Source: Hydractinia symbiolongicarpus (Eukaryota > Cnidaria > Hydrozoa > Anthoathecata > Hydractiniidae). From it: DNA of 64,000 nt. Shown here one piece after another: positions 26,791-37,452 of this stretch; positions within the stretch are counted from its first letter, which is position 1; the number at the start of each line of letters is the position of its first letter. A program made the translations under genes and the position numbers. Under the pieces are notes generated by a model. The model had not been told where the DNA came from, searched no databases, and worked only from the letters and a program-made list of their open reading frames with translations. The stretch covers positions 34,042,501 through 34,106,500 of the forward strand of contig NC_079879.1 of assembly GCF_029227915.1 (NCBI RefSeq). Direction: 5' to 3'.

Positions 26791-26835
<45 letters not shown>
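26783..26835. repeat. (CTAT)n microsatellite, tail of the SINE
   Basis: About thirteen CTAT/ATCT units directly behind the SINE body, probably its expanded 3' tail. Confidence 0.9.
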
Positions 26836-27351
26836 GTAGAGTAGCTAGCTAGCACAGCAAAACTTAACTAAAAATTCAGTTTGCTATTGATTGCTTTATT
26901 TTAAAACAAACAGAAAAACATACACTAATAAATTTCTATAGTGTAATGGTATTAAAAAACAAGGCATATTAAAAAATCCTACCAAATTTAAAGAGTCAGG
27001 AGATAATCCAAAAAAGAAGATAACAAGCTGGGCTGCTGCTTGGCTGCTGGAAAAAGTCTGTTGCTGTTGCTTTTTCTAAAGAAAAATGAACGGAGGGTCG
27101 AGGTTTTGACCGACCTAGAACTAAGAGCCTCATCCCTGCATTGTACGCCTGAACCCCGATAACTTTACTTCCCCGCGCCCCCACGGATAATCTTATTCAA
27201 GTTGAAAACAGAAATTTGAGTAGGAGTAATATTCTTTTTAATTAAATCGAACAAGTGAATTTTCAAATTGTTAAGTAAAGAAAATTACTGTGCCACCATT
27301 TCTTTTTGTTTTGAATATATGATGCAAGATGACAACCTCACATCATAAATT

Positions 27352-27381
27352 GTAGTAGTAGTAGTAGTAGAAGAAGAAGAA
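27352..27381. repeat. (GTA)n(GAA)n microsatellite
   Basis: A run of GTA units passes directly into AGA/GAA units. Confidence 0.85.
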
Positions 27382-27724
27382 TGTATATATTTCAGCCGTT
27401 AACCATGTTACAAATACTATATAGTATATATATGTTAAATTTATATAATAAACTATATTTAGTATATTTAACAACTATAGAAATATAACTTTCACTATAA
27501 AAACGTATAACCAATTCTATAGGATAAATTTACACTACAAATATATAGTTCAAAGAAGACAACATATTTACGCTGTTGATACTGAGAAAAATCAATAATT
27601 TACGCAAGTCCAGGTATCGTGAATAATTTGGAATTAATATTCCAATTTGTAATGTACACCTAAATATTTTCACAAAAGGAAAGTTCACTACGATGTGGTG
27701 GTTGTTTCATAGATCTTTTCCGAA

Positions 27725-27880
27725 AGCTGAGATTGTTTAGTGGTAGCGGATTCGGCTTTAATCATAAGATTTTAGGTTTGCGTCCCCACTTCGACGTACT
27801 TTAAATTTGTATTTCAGCCCATGAACGATTTACTGACCGCTAATGGCTTGGATGACAGGCAGGCGGTAACTTAGTTATAG
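27725..27880 (+). mobile_element. Degenerate tRNA-like SINE
   Basis: An A box-like TGTTTAGTGGTAGCGG (about 27734-27749) lies about 25 bp before a decayed B box GGTTTGCGTCC (9 of 11 consensus positions). The body is unlike that of the SINE at 26464, so this is another family or an old copy. Confidence 0.5.
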
Positions 27881-28209
27881 TTGGAGAGGGAAGGAGGAGT
27901 GTTAAAATTCAAAGTAAGAAGTGCTTTTTAATGGATCTCTTCGCAATCTTTACGTGCCCCATGTTTAATTCTGTTGCAAATTCATTTAAAAGCCTTGTCA
28001 AATACATTTTAAAAGTATTACCACTTATCTGCTCAGTCATTGAATAATATAGATATTACATGTCATAAACAAGCGAGTTTATTCTAGACTACGTTTCGAC
28101 AGCTGTCATCGACGGGCAATGATCGTAATCATCTTTGGCTATTTATTAGTTGTGGATATAATTACAGGATCAAAATCAATCAATCAGATCACAGCAATTA
28201 ATTAATTCT

Positions 28210-28350
28210 TGTTAAAAACTGAGGACACGTGTGTTCAACATAATCTATTCTCCAAAATAATAATATTTACAGTTCTTCTTTCGTACTTGTTTTCGACATG
28301 TTCTCCATCGTATAGCGTGTACTCCATTAAAGTGTGTATTCGCTATAACA
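28210..28350 (-). repeat. 3' LTR of the gypsy element
   Basis: 141 bp, starting TGTTA and ending TAACA, matching 37312-37452 at every base compared. Confidence 0.96.
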
Positions 28351-28362
28351 TCTTCCCCTGAA
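28351..28362 (-). promoter_or_regulatory. Polypurine tract of the gypsy element
   Basis: The - strand reads AGGGGAAGA immediately before the 3' LTR, the expected position and composition of the plus-strand primer in reverse transcription. Confidence 0.8.
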
Positions 28363-28480
28363 ACAGCAAAACAAAAGAGAAGCAACTTGTCCTATACATA
28401 ACATAAATTTCTAACATAACTACGTATCTGTCTAAACGTTTGTCGAATTGCTATCTACAGATGTCTTGAAAGTTCATTGG

Positions 28481-31400
28481 TTAGTGTGTTTTCCATTCTT
28501 GTATTGGTCTTCTATATCGTTTTGGATATGTCTTTCTCGACTGCGGTTCTTTCGACGTTCGCTGTGACGCAGAGTTGTTTGTCATGGTTGTTTTAGAAGT
28601 AGATTTGGGGCCGCTATTCTCAAGTTCAGGTCTGTGAACGGTAACATGGTGTTCCTCATCATCCTCATCCTCAGTGTCTATTTTTATTGGCACATGTTTG
28701 GCAGTATCTGGAATTGGTTTGAAATGAGATATGTTGCGGGTGATCTGGTGTTCTGTTTCCTTATTCATCGCAGTGATCATCGTTCCTTTGATATCAGTAA
28801 CGTGGTATGGATTCGGATTGAAAGGAGGTGTCACTTTGTTTATCTTTTTCTGTTTCACCAGAACGCGGTCACCGATGTTTAGTTCTTGTTCTTGTGTGTA
28901 TATGTTGTTATCGGCATATTCTTTTGCTTTTTGTTTACTGTCTTGGTCATTTTTGTTTAACTGTAGTTCGATGGAGTCGTCAACTTTGCTAAAAAAGTCG
29001 GGAATAGCACATCGTATTTTGCGATTATACATAAGGTCGGCTGGAGGAATATTTGTTGTAGAATGAGGTGTTATACGGTACGCCATCAAGAAGTTCTGCA
29101 CTTCTTCGACGTACGACTTGTTTTCAATGTGTGCTGTACAGATTATTTTCGTCAATGGTAACATGAATCTCTCGACCTCGCCATTCGCTTGTGGCCATAG
29201 GGGCGTAACCCTCCTATGATATATTCTCCTCTTTTCCATATATCTTTTCACTTCACTGGAACGAAACGGCGGTCCGTTATCGGAAACAAGTGTTTCCGGA
29301 TTTCCAAAGTGTGCAAAGGTATCGTTACAAATGTTGGTGAAGTTCTTTGCTGTGGTATTGTTTGTGAATGCCACGACAGGATATCTACTCCGCTGATCTA
29401 TCATTACTAAGGCATACTTATTGTCAGGGAGCGGTCCCAAGTAATCTGCGTTGACTGTTTGCCATATACGAGCCGGTAATTCTGTTGGCTGGATGGGTGG
29501 TAGCGTAGATTTCTTGCTGACAGATTTACATGGAATGCAGTTGTTTACTTCATCTGTTACTAGTTTGTCCATGCCGGTGAACCAAACTTTACTTCGCAGA
29601 AGGGCTTTTGTTTTTGATAATCCCTGATGACCAACGTGGGCAAGTTTAACTACTGTACGGTGGTATATTCTTGGTAATACAATTCGTTTGTCCTTCAGTA
29701 TTAGATTCTGTTCTGAATTCAAGGTTAAGGAATCTTTTATTTTGTGGAAGTGTTTTAATAACTTTTTTTCGTCTGATTCTGGAGCTTCTTCCAGATGTCG
29801 CCATTTGTTTGTGCTAATGATTAATATCAATTGTTTTAATGCTGGGTCAGCTAGTGTGGCGGTTTTTATATCATTAATGTCTAAAGCGTTTGGTGTTGCG
29901 TACGACGTGAGAAAATTAACGTGTTTTTCGATGTATTTTGTATCTGTGCCAATAGACGTTGGATTTCGGCTTAGGTAGTCACATATGTTATCTGCAGAAC
30001 TGACGTAATCTGTTTTAAAGTTGTACCTCTGTAGTCGCAACATCATTCGTTCAATTCGCGGGGGCGGTGTTGATTTGGGATTGTTCAGTATATTTACTAA
30101 TGCTTTGTTGTCGCTAAAAAGTGTGAAGTGCTTTCCGTAAAGGTACAAATTGTTTTTTTCACATGCATAAGTCGCTGCTAAACATTCCCGTTCTATCTGG
30201 GAGTAATTCATTTCCGGTTGCGTAAGTGATCTTGAAGAGTAAGATATCACATCTATGTCATTTTTCTTACAATTTTTTTGAAGTAGGATCGCTGAAATTC
30301 CCACTGGGCTTGCATCGCAGAACAAGAGTGTTTCTTTGTTTTCGTCAAAGTATGACAGACACGACTTTTCGGATAATGTTGTTGTCAAAGTTACAAACGC
30401 TTCTTGGCATTCTGTATTCCACTCAAATTTTACATCTTTTCGCGTTAAACGTCGGAGAGGATAAGTAATGGTACTGTAGTTCGGAATAAATCTTTTCAAA
30501 TAATTAATCATCCCCAAAAAGCTTCTTAATGATTTGACGTCTGTAGGTCGGTTGACGTTTAAAAGACCGTTAATTTTTGTCGGACTTGGTCTCATCCCCT
30601 CTGCTGAAAACACATAGCCGAAATACTCAAGGTTATGTTGGTCAAACAAGCATTTGTGTAGGTTTAATGTTATTCCCTTATCCGATAGTGTCTTAAACAC
30701 TTGTGTCAAGATTCTGTCATGTTCTTCTGTCGTTTTTGCGTAAACTAGTATGTCATCGGCAATATTGTCTGCACCGTTTATGTCTGAAAGTATTGATTGG
30801 ATCGTATGTTGTAGTTCCTCTGAAGCACTATTTGCACCAAATATTAATCGTTTGTACTGCATAATTTTGTCTTGTGTGCGGAACGCTGTTATATATCTGC
30901 AAGACTCGTCTAGTTCTAACTGGTGGAATGCTGCGTTAAGGTCTAGTTTAGTAAAGTGTTTGCTGTCCTTAAGTTTTACAAGTAGGTCGTCAACAGTAGG
31001 CGTGGGATAACGTGTTCTTACTATCGCTCTGTTTGCGCATCTCATGTCGAGACATATGCGAATACCGTTATTGCCCTTGGGTACGACAACAATTGGGTTG
31101 ACCCACGGCGTCGGTTGTCCCTTGACTTCCTCTATAATATCTTGTTGCTGTAATTTTTCTATCTCTGCTTTCACTTTCTGTCTTAGTGCAAATGGGATAC
31201 GTCGTTCCGCCTGTGTGACCGGTGTCACTTTCTCGTCGATATGTAGTTTGACCTTATAATCCGTAAATTTGCCTATCTTATTGCTAAAAAGCTTCTCTTT
31301 GTAAACTTCAATCAACGCACGTAATCTAGTAGGTGGTTGAACTTTTTGGGCATGTTTTGTTTTGCTCTCCCTCGTGCTGTTTTTTGTTTCAACGTTAATC

Positions 31401-31894
31401 TTATATGCTGCATTGTTTGTGTTTCTAGATTTATCTGGTTTCTTTTGAGGAATCACGTCATCCTTCGGCATAATTATTAATTTTAATTCGAGGGCAGTTT
31501 TGCCGTTTAAAAGATTTTTGTGGTCAGTGTTAATTACATAAAAATCTTTTGTTGTAAGGCGGTGCTTATTTTCGATAACGAGGTTAATTTTTCCGAGGAC
31601 TTTTAATTTGGGTTCGTTCGAGCCGTATGTGATCACCTTGGTGGCTGTCTTTTGTAAGCGAAGTTTCCCGCCACAATTTTCGTTCACTTTGTGAAATGTT
31701 TTTGTGTTCAAAATATTCAAAGCAGAACCGGTATCTATTAAGAATCGTGTGGGTGTGACCCCTTCTACCTTCACTTTTGTATAAAATCTTTCTATAGAAT
31801 TTACTGACGCATAATCTTTGATCTCACTATTCTCAACGCAAACCGAAACTTTTGGCTCATAGTGTGTATTTGAATTAGAACGGACACTAGCAAT
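28481..31894 (-). CDS. Gypsy Pol: protease, RT, RNase H, integrase (5'-truncated by insertion)
   Basis: An open frame of about 1,130 codons, of which 28481-31774 (1,097 codons) follows the first potential start. In order: an aspartic protease with DTGSA near the start; reverse transcriptase with KLDLNAAFHQ and ADDILVY; RNase H with FCDASPVG; an integrase zinc module (HVGHQ, CIPC); and the integrase core with D of ADYLGPL, D of SDNGPPF and E of GEVERF. All catalytic residues are present and there is no stop, so the domain set is intact. The frame runs without a stop up to the MULE junction. Together with gag (36283-37203) it would be one continuous frame if the MULE and one TSD copy were absent. 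No separate start is evident, so in its present state Pol probably cannot be made as the original fusion. Confidence 0.95.
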   Translation of the reverse strand: MASVRSNSNTHYEPKVSVCVENSEIKDYASVNSIERFYTKVKVEGVTPTRFLIDTGSALNILNTKTFHKVNENCGGKLRLQKTATKVITYGSNEPKLKVLGKINLVIENKHRLTTKDFYVINTDHKNLLNGKTALELKLIIMPKDDVIPQKKPDKSRNTNNAAYKINVETKNSTRESKTKHAQKVQPPTRLRALIEVYKEKLFSNKIGKFTDYKVKLHIDEKVTPVTQAERRIPFALRQKVKAEIEKLQQQDIIEEVKGQPTPWVNPIVVVPKGNNGIRICLDMRCANRAIVRTRYPTPTVDDLLVKLKDSKHFTKLDLNAAFHQLELDESCRYITAFRTQDKIMQYKRLIFGANSASEELQHTIQSILSDINGADNIADDILVYAKTTEEHDRILTQVFKTLSDKGITLNLHKCLFDQHNLEYFGYVFSAEGMRPSPTKINGLLNVNRPTDVKSLRSFLGMINYLKRFIPNYSTITYPLRRLTRKDVKFEWNTECQEAFVTLTTTLSEKSCLSYFDENKETLLFCDASPVGISAILLQKNCKKNDIDVISYSSRSLTQPEMNYSQIERECLAATYACEKNNLYLYGKHFTLFSDNKALVNILNNPKSTPPPRIERMMLRLQRYNFKTDYVSSADNICDYLSRNPTSIGTDTKYIEKHVNFLTSYATPNALDINDIKTATLADPALKQLILIISTNKWRHLEEAPESDEKKLLKHFHKIKDSLTLNSEQNLILKDKRIVLPRIYHRTVVKLAHVGHQGLSKTKALLRSKVWFTGMDKLVTDEVNNCIPCKSVSKKSTLPPIQPTELPARIWQTVNADYLGPLPDNKYALVMIDQRSRYPVVAFTNNTTAKNFTNICNDTFAHFGNPETLVSDNGPPFRSSEVKRYMEKRRIYHRRVTPLWPQANGEVERFMLPLTKIICTAHIENKSYVEEVQNFLMAYRITPHSTTNIPPADLMYNRKIRCAIPDFFSKVDDSIELQLNKNDQDSKQKAKEYADNNIYTQEQELNIGDRVLVKQKKINKVTPPFNPNPYHVTDIKGTMITAMNKETEHQITRNISHFKPIPDTAKHVPIKIDTEDEDDEEHHVTVHRPELENSGPKSTSKTTMTNNSASQRTSKEPQSRKTYPKRYRRPIQEWKTH
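31885..31894. repeat. 10 bp target duplication of the MULE (left)
   Basis: CACTAGCAAT, repeated exactly at 36273-36282 on the other side of the MULE. Confidence 0.93.
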
Positions 31895-32031
31895 CGTAGT
31901 TACTAAAAGGTGAACCTAGTAGAACCCACCAGAACCCGGTAGAACCCACCAGAACCCGGTAGAACCCACCAGAACCCGGTAGAACCCACCAGAACCCAGC
32001 CACAATCCACTAGAACCTACCAGAAACTCAA
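31895..32031 (+). repeat. Left terminal inverted repeat of the MULE
   Basis: A 22 bp terminus followed by about four tandem 20 bp units and degenerate partial units. It is the inverse of 36117-36272. Confidence 0.9.
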
Positions 32032-32708
32032 GCTTGATGCGAATGTATTTTAAAACGAAAATTGGCATTAACATGAGAAGAAAAACAACAACATTTTGAA
32101 ACCTCTAAACCCGAACAAAATCATAAATAACAATAATAATATTTACAACAAAGGAGTACAAACTGTATAAAAAAGGTGGATTAATTTTGCGAGGTCAAAA
32201 AATTGTATTTTCGTGAATCATGTTAAAACTCGCAAAATTTAATCCACTCAAGGTATCAAAAACTATACAAACTATTAAGTATATAAAAAAACTTTACTTA
32301 TAAAAACTGTAATACCGGGTAAAAAAATATGTAGTATAGTAGGACAAAAAAAGCTATAGTAAGTCATGGATAAAAACGTTGTTTCTATGGACATGTTCTT
32401 GAAGAACTGGCAACCAATTTGAAATTCAAAAATCATGAATAAAACTATAACAAAAGTTGGTTTTGCAACATTTCCTCAAAAATGAACCAGTTCTTCATTA
32501 ACATGTCCCTATGGTTAAAAGTGAACGAACAAAATCAAGTAACAATGCCCAGCAAGTTCTCGCAATAATTTATCTCAGATCAAACTGATGTTTATGCATT
32601 CATTCTTTTTAGATACAAACAAAAATATAGAGGAAAACAGCATCAACAATATTGAACAGAATATCTCACTATACTAAAAGTTATGGTTCATCTCGCTATA
32701 CTAAAAAG

Positions 32709-35700
32709 TTATGGTTCGATTTGCAATCCCATGTCTCGAAACTTACGGACAGAATCTGGTGGGAGTTTTTTCAATGTTTCTTGTAGAACAGTCACAGCGG
32801 AGAATTTAAACTTGTCATCATATCCGGTCAAACAGCTCTTCAGATAATGTAAATAGACGTTTCCTGTATTACGCCTCTGCTTCCCGTTTTTATCAGTAAA
32901 TTCCCTCACACCAGTTGTACGAACGAGTACTATGTCTGCATTACTAAATACGAACCGACATTGCTCACATCTTGTCACTTGTCCTGGGCAATTCTTTTTG
33001 TCAAATTTCGAAACCAAATAATACAATCGTGATTCTGATCGAAAAGGATTCAATGGATCCACTGCAGAGAATGTAGAACTTGCTGGTGATCCAGATGACT
33101 GAGATGCAACAAAATTACCATTTTCATCTTTCCTCAGCTTCAAAGGAGTAACTTTTTTATTTGCTTGAGGATTGCTGCTTGGCGATGCTGAAGACCCAAT
33201 CCTCTGAGAAAATAATTGAGGTTCATCTTTGTCACGTCTTTTTTTCACCACCGTAGACTTTTGCCCTGCATTAGCAGGTCGTTTGAACAGCCATGTGACT
33301 TCAGGAGTGAATGAAAAGAATGCATCCAAATGCTGCTCTTGTCTATCACATCCACAACGAATCCATCGTACTGGATCAATAGCAAACGTTTGGAAATCTG
33401 GAGCTAAACGATACTTCCCTATTCCTCTGACTGCACGAACCGCTTCATGATAATATGATTCTGACCATTCCTTTAGCATCTTAACCATGGCAACAACTTC
33501 GTGTGGAATGTCGTCTTCCTTTTTCAGTTTTTTCTGAAGTTTGTGCATAACCTAAAATGACAATCAGAATGAAATAACAATATCACACACGGAAGTATGT
33601 CTGAAGACCGTAACATGACACATCTACCACTGTAGTAAAATTATGTACCTAGAAATGGAAGAAAAATACAATGGTGGTAAACAGAGACTGAAATACAAAC
33701 AAGATAATAAATACTAAAAGAGTACAGTATACCTCTAAACGGTTGTTATAAAACACACTGTTAATTCCAACTCGGTCTTTTGCACTATTTATAACAGATG
33801 TAACAAAAATCTGAGAACGTTTCTCTTCAAACCAGCTGTGAAACCCTGGAACCAAAGGATCCCAGATTTCTTTGAGACTTTTCAATTTGATGGAAAAATC
33901 GTCATCATCCATAGAATCAGCCAAACCTAATTGCAAGCTTTGATTTTGTTTGCTGCCATATATATCAGAGAGTATTCTTTGTTTTGAACGTGATGAAGCT
34001 GATAACTTATCTAACTTTCGACTATCTCTTTCCTGTAAATGTTGAACACAGATCAAAGGATCAGCAATCTCAAACACATTTCGCATTCCATTTATGAGGG
34101 CACGGTCCAAGTCTGTTCCAAACTTTTTAATGTTTTTCAAGTCTGGATTGATCATTACAAGATGTGAAGCAAATGCTTGGTATGTGAACGTGTCCTTCCT
34201 AAAGTGTAGCATGATAGGCCCTGGAAAATCAGGGGATTCACCAGAGTTTTCACTTATCAAGGATTCGTTCGTATAAGATGTGTCAGTGACCCAGAAATTC
34301 TCAATGATCTCGAAGGTAGTGTCTACTCTCAGCACAGAATTTCCTTCAACACAAAATCTTACAAGATCTTTTATCTGCTGCTCTGTCACATGAATGGAAA
34401 TGAAATGATCCTTGAATATAGTAACAGCTTTTGTGAAATTCCCTAATTCACTTCTCAAACTTGAAACTATCTTGAATACATCATCATTTGGTTGGTAGTT
34501 GGTGGTCAACACAAGATTCTTGGATTTAGTTGCATTGTGCTTTAGGTTATGAACCTACAACGAAACGAAAAAACTTGAATGTAGTAGTATTTCTATGTTG
34601 GTATGTTGTTCATAACAGCTATTTCACACTATTACATTTGTGTACGAATAGAATAAATTATTCCTAGGTCGAAGTAAAAAATGTAAAAAAAAATTGTAAT
34701 TCAAGCAGTATATATTATTCTTACACTTTTCCATTTTTGCAGCAATTTTTGACATGAAATTAGAAAAAAAAATTTCACACAGACATAACATTGAAATATA
34801 TAGCTTTTTTTTTTAGAAAATGGATATTAAGAAACATAAACAAAAAAACATACCTGTTTTGGATTTCTCAACTCTGAACTGACAGAGGAACATGACGATG
34901 ATGATGGTGTCACGGAAAACTTCATGTATGTCGAGTCACAACTTCTTCCATCCTCTAAGTTTTTTGTGATTTCCTTCAAAACTGACTGATCGGTACGATA
35001 ATACGGGCTGGCAAGTGGTTTTGAGGCATTTCCATGGCGTGGGACAACGAACGAATTTTCAAAGTCTATGACAGCCCCATCTTCATTGTCTACTTTATAC
35101 ATGCTCAAATAATACTTTTCATGATTGTCTGTCCTACTTTTGGCTGACACATATACAATTGTATGTGTAAGAGAAGGGTTGGCTTTATTCCGACGATACC
35201 GTCTTGTCAGCTGGTAAACTCTTTCTTGATCAACAACAACTTTTTTATATTGGTTTTTCCCTTTTACACGTTCACGATAATAAAATCCATTATTTTCGGC
35301 ATGAACCATCTTACTAGAATTGATGTTTCCCATACAGGTAAATTCTACGTGAAAATATTTTGAAGATGTTCCAGCATTAGTATATGCTCCATTGTCATCA
35401 GCCAAACATGAACTCATAGGGATCTTTTCCGAATTTAGCGTACACATGAAATCTTTTCTGATTGCACTAGGTTTCTGCTTGCATTCCAGTTCATGTGGAT
35501 CACAAAGGAGAATGTTCAGCAAAGTAGCACTATCAAATGGTTCCTTAGCGCCGAATACGTCAATATCCGCTTCTGTTTTAACGAATGGTGGCCTAGCTTT
35601 TGTTTCATCGTCACTAATGATAACAATTTCACTTGATGATTTTGATAGGCTATAACAAATTGATAACAACTCTTTTATAATCTAATCACAACCGAGAACA

Positions 35701-35823
35701 CGCTTCTCTTTATTCTTCGACATTTTTAGTGGATAATATTCTTGGGATTCTTAATGATTAATCTGATGTAACAAGATTAAAAAAGTAAACAACAACATAC
35801 CATTCATCTTCATCGGAAGACAT
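32709..35823 (-). CDS. MULE-like transposase, 4 exons, 827 aa
   Basis: Exons 35823-35801, 35649-34854, 34554-33733 and 33551-32709 have GT-AG junctions and join in phase to 2,484 nt without a stop. The first exon encodes MSSDEDE only. Near the N-terminus SEIVIISDDE looks like a SUMO-interacting motif beside an acidic patch. The middle exon holds a MULE-type catalytic core: VDTTFEI (first Asp), HFRKDTFTYQAF, FGTDLDRALINGM (second Asp) and CVQHLQE. The third acidic residue is probably in WFEEKR or just after, but I cannot fix it. The last exon ends with a zinc-ribbon-like set (CPGQ, CEQC, HYLKSC). Transposases of this type cut at the element's inverted ends, so all parts for mobility seem present. 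Assignment rests on core motifs plus the 10 bp TSD. Confidence 0.82.
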
Positions 35824-36116
35824 CTTTGATGGAATGATTGAGATCGTGGGCAATAACTTTCAGTTAACATTAACGCAAAGACGATATATAATTTTCTGAG
35901 CTGGGACACTTTTGAAATATTTTCAACTATTCTCAGTTAATAGTCAGATGTTGATTGTCATTACATAATATTCCTGAATTGTATCACAAATTTATTCCAG
36001 AATATACGTCGAATATACAAATACATTGTAGATTTTAATCAAGGATTCGGTACCATATATCTCACTTGCTTATACACAACTAAATAAACAAACTTTTACG
36101 GAGCAGCAGCTTTTGC

Positions 36117-36272
36117 GAGATTTCTGGTCGGTTCTGGTGGGTTCTGGTGGGTTCTACTGGGTTATGGCTGGGTTCTGGTGGGTTCTACTGGGTTCTGGTG
36201 GGTTCTACTGGGTTCTGGTGGGTTCTACCGGGTTCTGGTGGGTTCTACCGGGTTCACCTTTTAGTAACTACG
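36117..36272 (-). repeat. Right terminal inverted repeat of the MULE
   Basis: Inverse of 31895-32031, slightly longer because it holds about one more 20 bp unit. The unit variants ending CCCG and CCCA are arranged differently in the two ends. Confidence 0.9.
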
Positions 36273-36282
36273 CACTAGCAAT
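36273..36282. repeat. 10 bp target duplication of the MULE (right)
   Basis: CACTAGCAAT, identical to 31885-31894. In the gypsy frame it encodes part of the gag C-terminus. Confidence 0.93.
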
Positions 36283-37203
36283 ACAGTTATTGTTGTTGTT
36301 GTTAGCATTCCCCGCGGTAGATAACATAAATAGATGTAAACTGTTCACATTTTCGGCACCAGAGTCAGAGGAATCAGAAGTAGCCGTATTGTTGTTCACG
36401 AAGCGCCTTCCTCGAGATATCGGACCCCTAGCACTACTTTTGCAGCAACGGGCAAAATGACCGATCTTGTGGCATTTATTACATTCTTTCCCTTCGGCCG
36501 GACATGCCTGAGAATGTGGGTAGTCGTTCCCACATCTATAACATGTTTTATAGTTATCTTTTCGGCTACTGCTATTCCCTCTGCTCGACAAGTTCTTACC
36601 TCTGAGTGTTTCCAGTTTCTTTGTAAGTCGGTTAATTTCTTCCTGTGGATTCATCGAACGCTCTACATCATCGGCTTGTTGATCTGCATCCTCCAAATGT
36701 TTTCCATAAATCAATAAGTCTGCTAAACTAATTGCTGTATTCTTAAATGCGTGTTTACGAATTTTGCTGTTATGAGTAGATAACACAATTTGTTGTTTAA
36801 GCTCTTTGTCCAAATTTGTTCCAAAGTCACATTTATTCGCCTGCTGTTTCAACCGTATGTAAAACTGATGAATGTTTTCGTTGGGGTGTTGTTTTAGTTT
36901 TCTAAATGCATACACTTCATAATCGATGTTTTTCTTAGGTGAAAAATATCCATCAAATATTGTAATGGCGTTTGCAAACGTTTCATCTGTACCTGGTACT
37001 AAAAGATTGTCGTATATGTCATACGCCTCTTCACCAATGTAATTAAGCAATAAGGCTAATTTCTGCTTGTCTTCTTCAACGTTCAGAGCGACGCACAAGT
37101 TTAAAAAACGTTTCTTATATTTTTCCCATCGAGTTGAGATTGTAGTAAAATCATCCGTATCAAACTTTGGAAAAGTTGGAAGGTTTAAAGTTGAAATAGC
37201 CAT
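36283..37203 (-). CDS. Gypsy Gag (3' end cut by the MULE)
   Basis: ATG at 37203, open for about 307 codons to the insertion point. In the current sequence translation stops within the MULE terminus at 36268. A capsid-like helical region (residues about 15-170) includes the conserved spacing around KLKQHPNENIHQF. A Lys/Arg-rich linker follows, then two CCHC-type zinc knuckles (CYRCGNDYPHSQAC and CNKCHKIGHFARCC, about residues 225-262), and an Asn-rich C-terminus. It would package the element's RNA into virus-like particles. No stop or frameshift separates it from the protease apart from the inserted MULE, so the original was a single Gag-Pol frame of 1,444 residues. Confidence 0.93.
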
Positions 37204-37296
37204 AGTTTGTAATACACACGAATTACACCAAGATTAATTTCTTCTGAGAATGAAGTAAATTTCTGTTGTTGTTTAGGATCTTTCGTTAAAAATATA

Positions 37297-37311
37297 ATTT
37301 CTCGTCGCCAA
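37297..37311 (-). promoter_or_regulatory. Primer-binding site of the gypsy element
   Basis: The - strand sequence just inside the 5' LTR reads TTGGCGACGAGAAAT. A TGGCGAC start one base from the LTR is typical of tRNA-primed gypsy elements. The specific tRNA cannot be named from sequence alone. Confidence 0.65.
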
Positions 37312-37452
37312 TGTTAAAAACTGAGGACACGTGTGTTCAACATAATCTATTCTCCAAAATAATAATATTTACAGTTCTTCTTTCGTACTTGTTTTCGACA
37401 TGTTCTCCATCGTATAGCGTGTACTCCATTAAAGTGTGTATTCGCTATAACA
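37312..37452 (-). repeat. 5' LTR of the gypsy element
   Basis: 141 bp, TGTTA to TAACA, apparently identical to 28210-28350. It should contain the promoter of the element. Confidence 0.96.

Larger units (their letters stand above)
23270..28209. other. Repeat-rich intergenic region
   Basis: No host exon is recognised. The stretch holds a 19-bp-arm hairpin (24651-24692), a 629 bp inverted-repeat element (25480-26108), two tRNA-derived SINEs (about 26464-26782 and 27725-27880) and two microsatellites. It ends at the 5 bp target duplication of the gypsy element (28205-28209). Confidence 0.6.
31895..36272 (-). mobile_element. Intact MULE-like DNA transposon nested in the gypsy element
   Basis: 4,378 bp with inverted termini identical over the first 22 bp (31895-31916 and 36251-36272), flanked by a 10 bp direct repeat. 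Inside each end, tandem copies of the 20 bp unit GTAGAACCCACCAGAACCCG extend the inverted repeats to about 135-155 bp. It encodes one spliced transposase. A 9-10 bp duplication and a MULE-like DDE core place it in the Mutator superfamily. All exons are open and the termini are well matched, so this is a recent and possibly active copy, younger than the gypsy element it splits. Confidence 0.9.

Noticed and set aside
27385-27545. AT-rich inverted words (GTTAAAT/ATTTAAC) near 27.4 kb
   Set aside because: Arms are about 7 bp in very AT-rich DNA and expected by chance, unlike the four long hairpins.
28634-31259. Several + strand open frames across the gypsy pol region
   Set aside because: They are antisense shadows of a long conserved pol frame and show no protein-like conservation.
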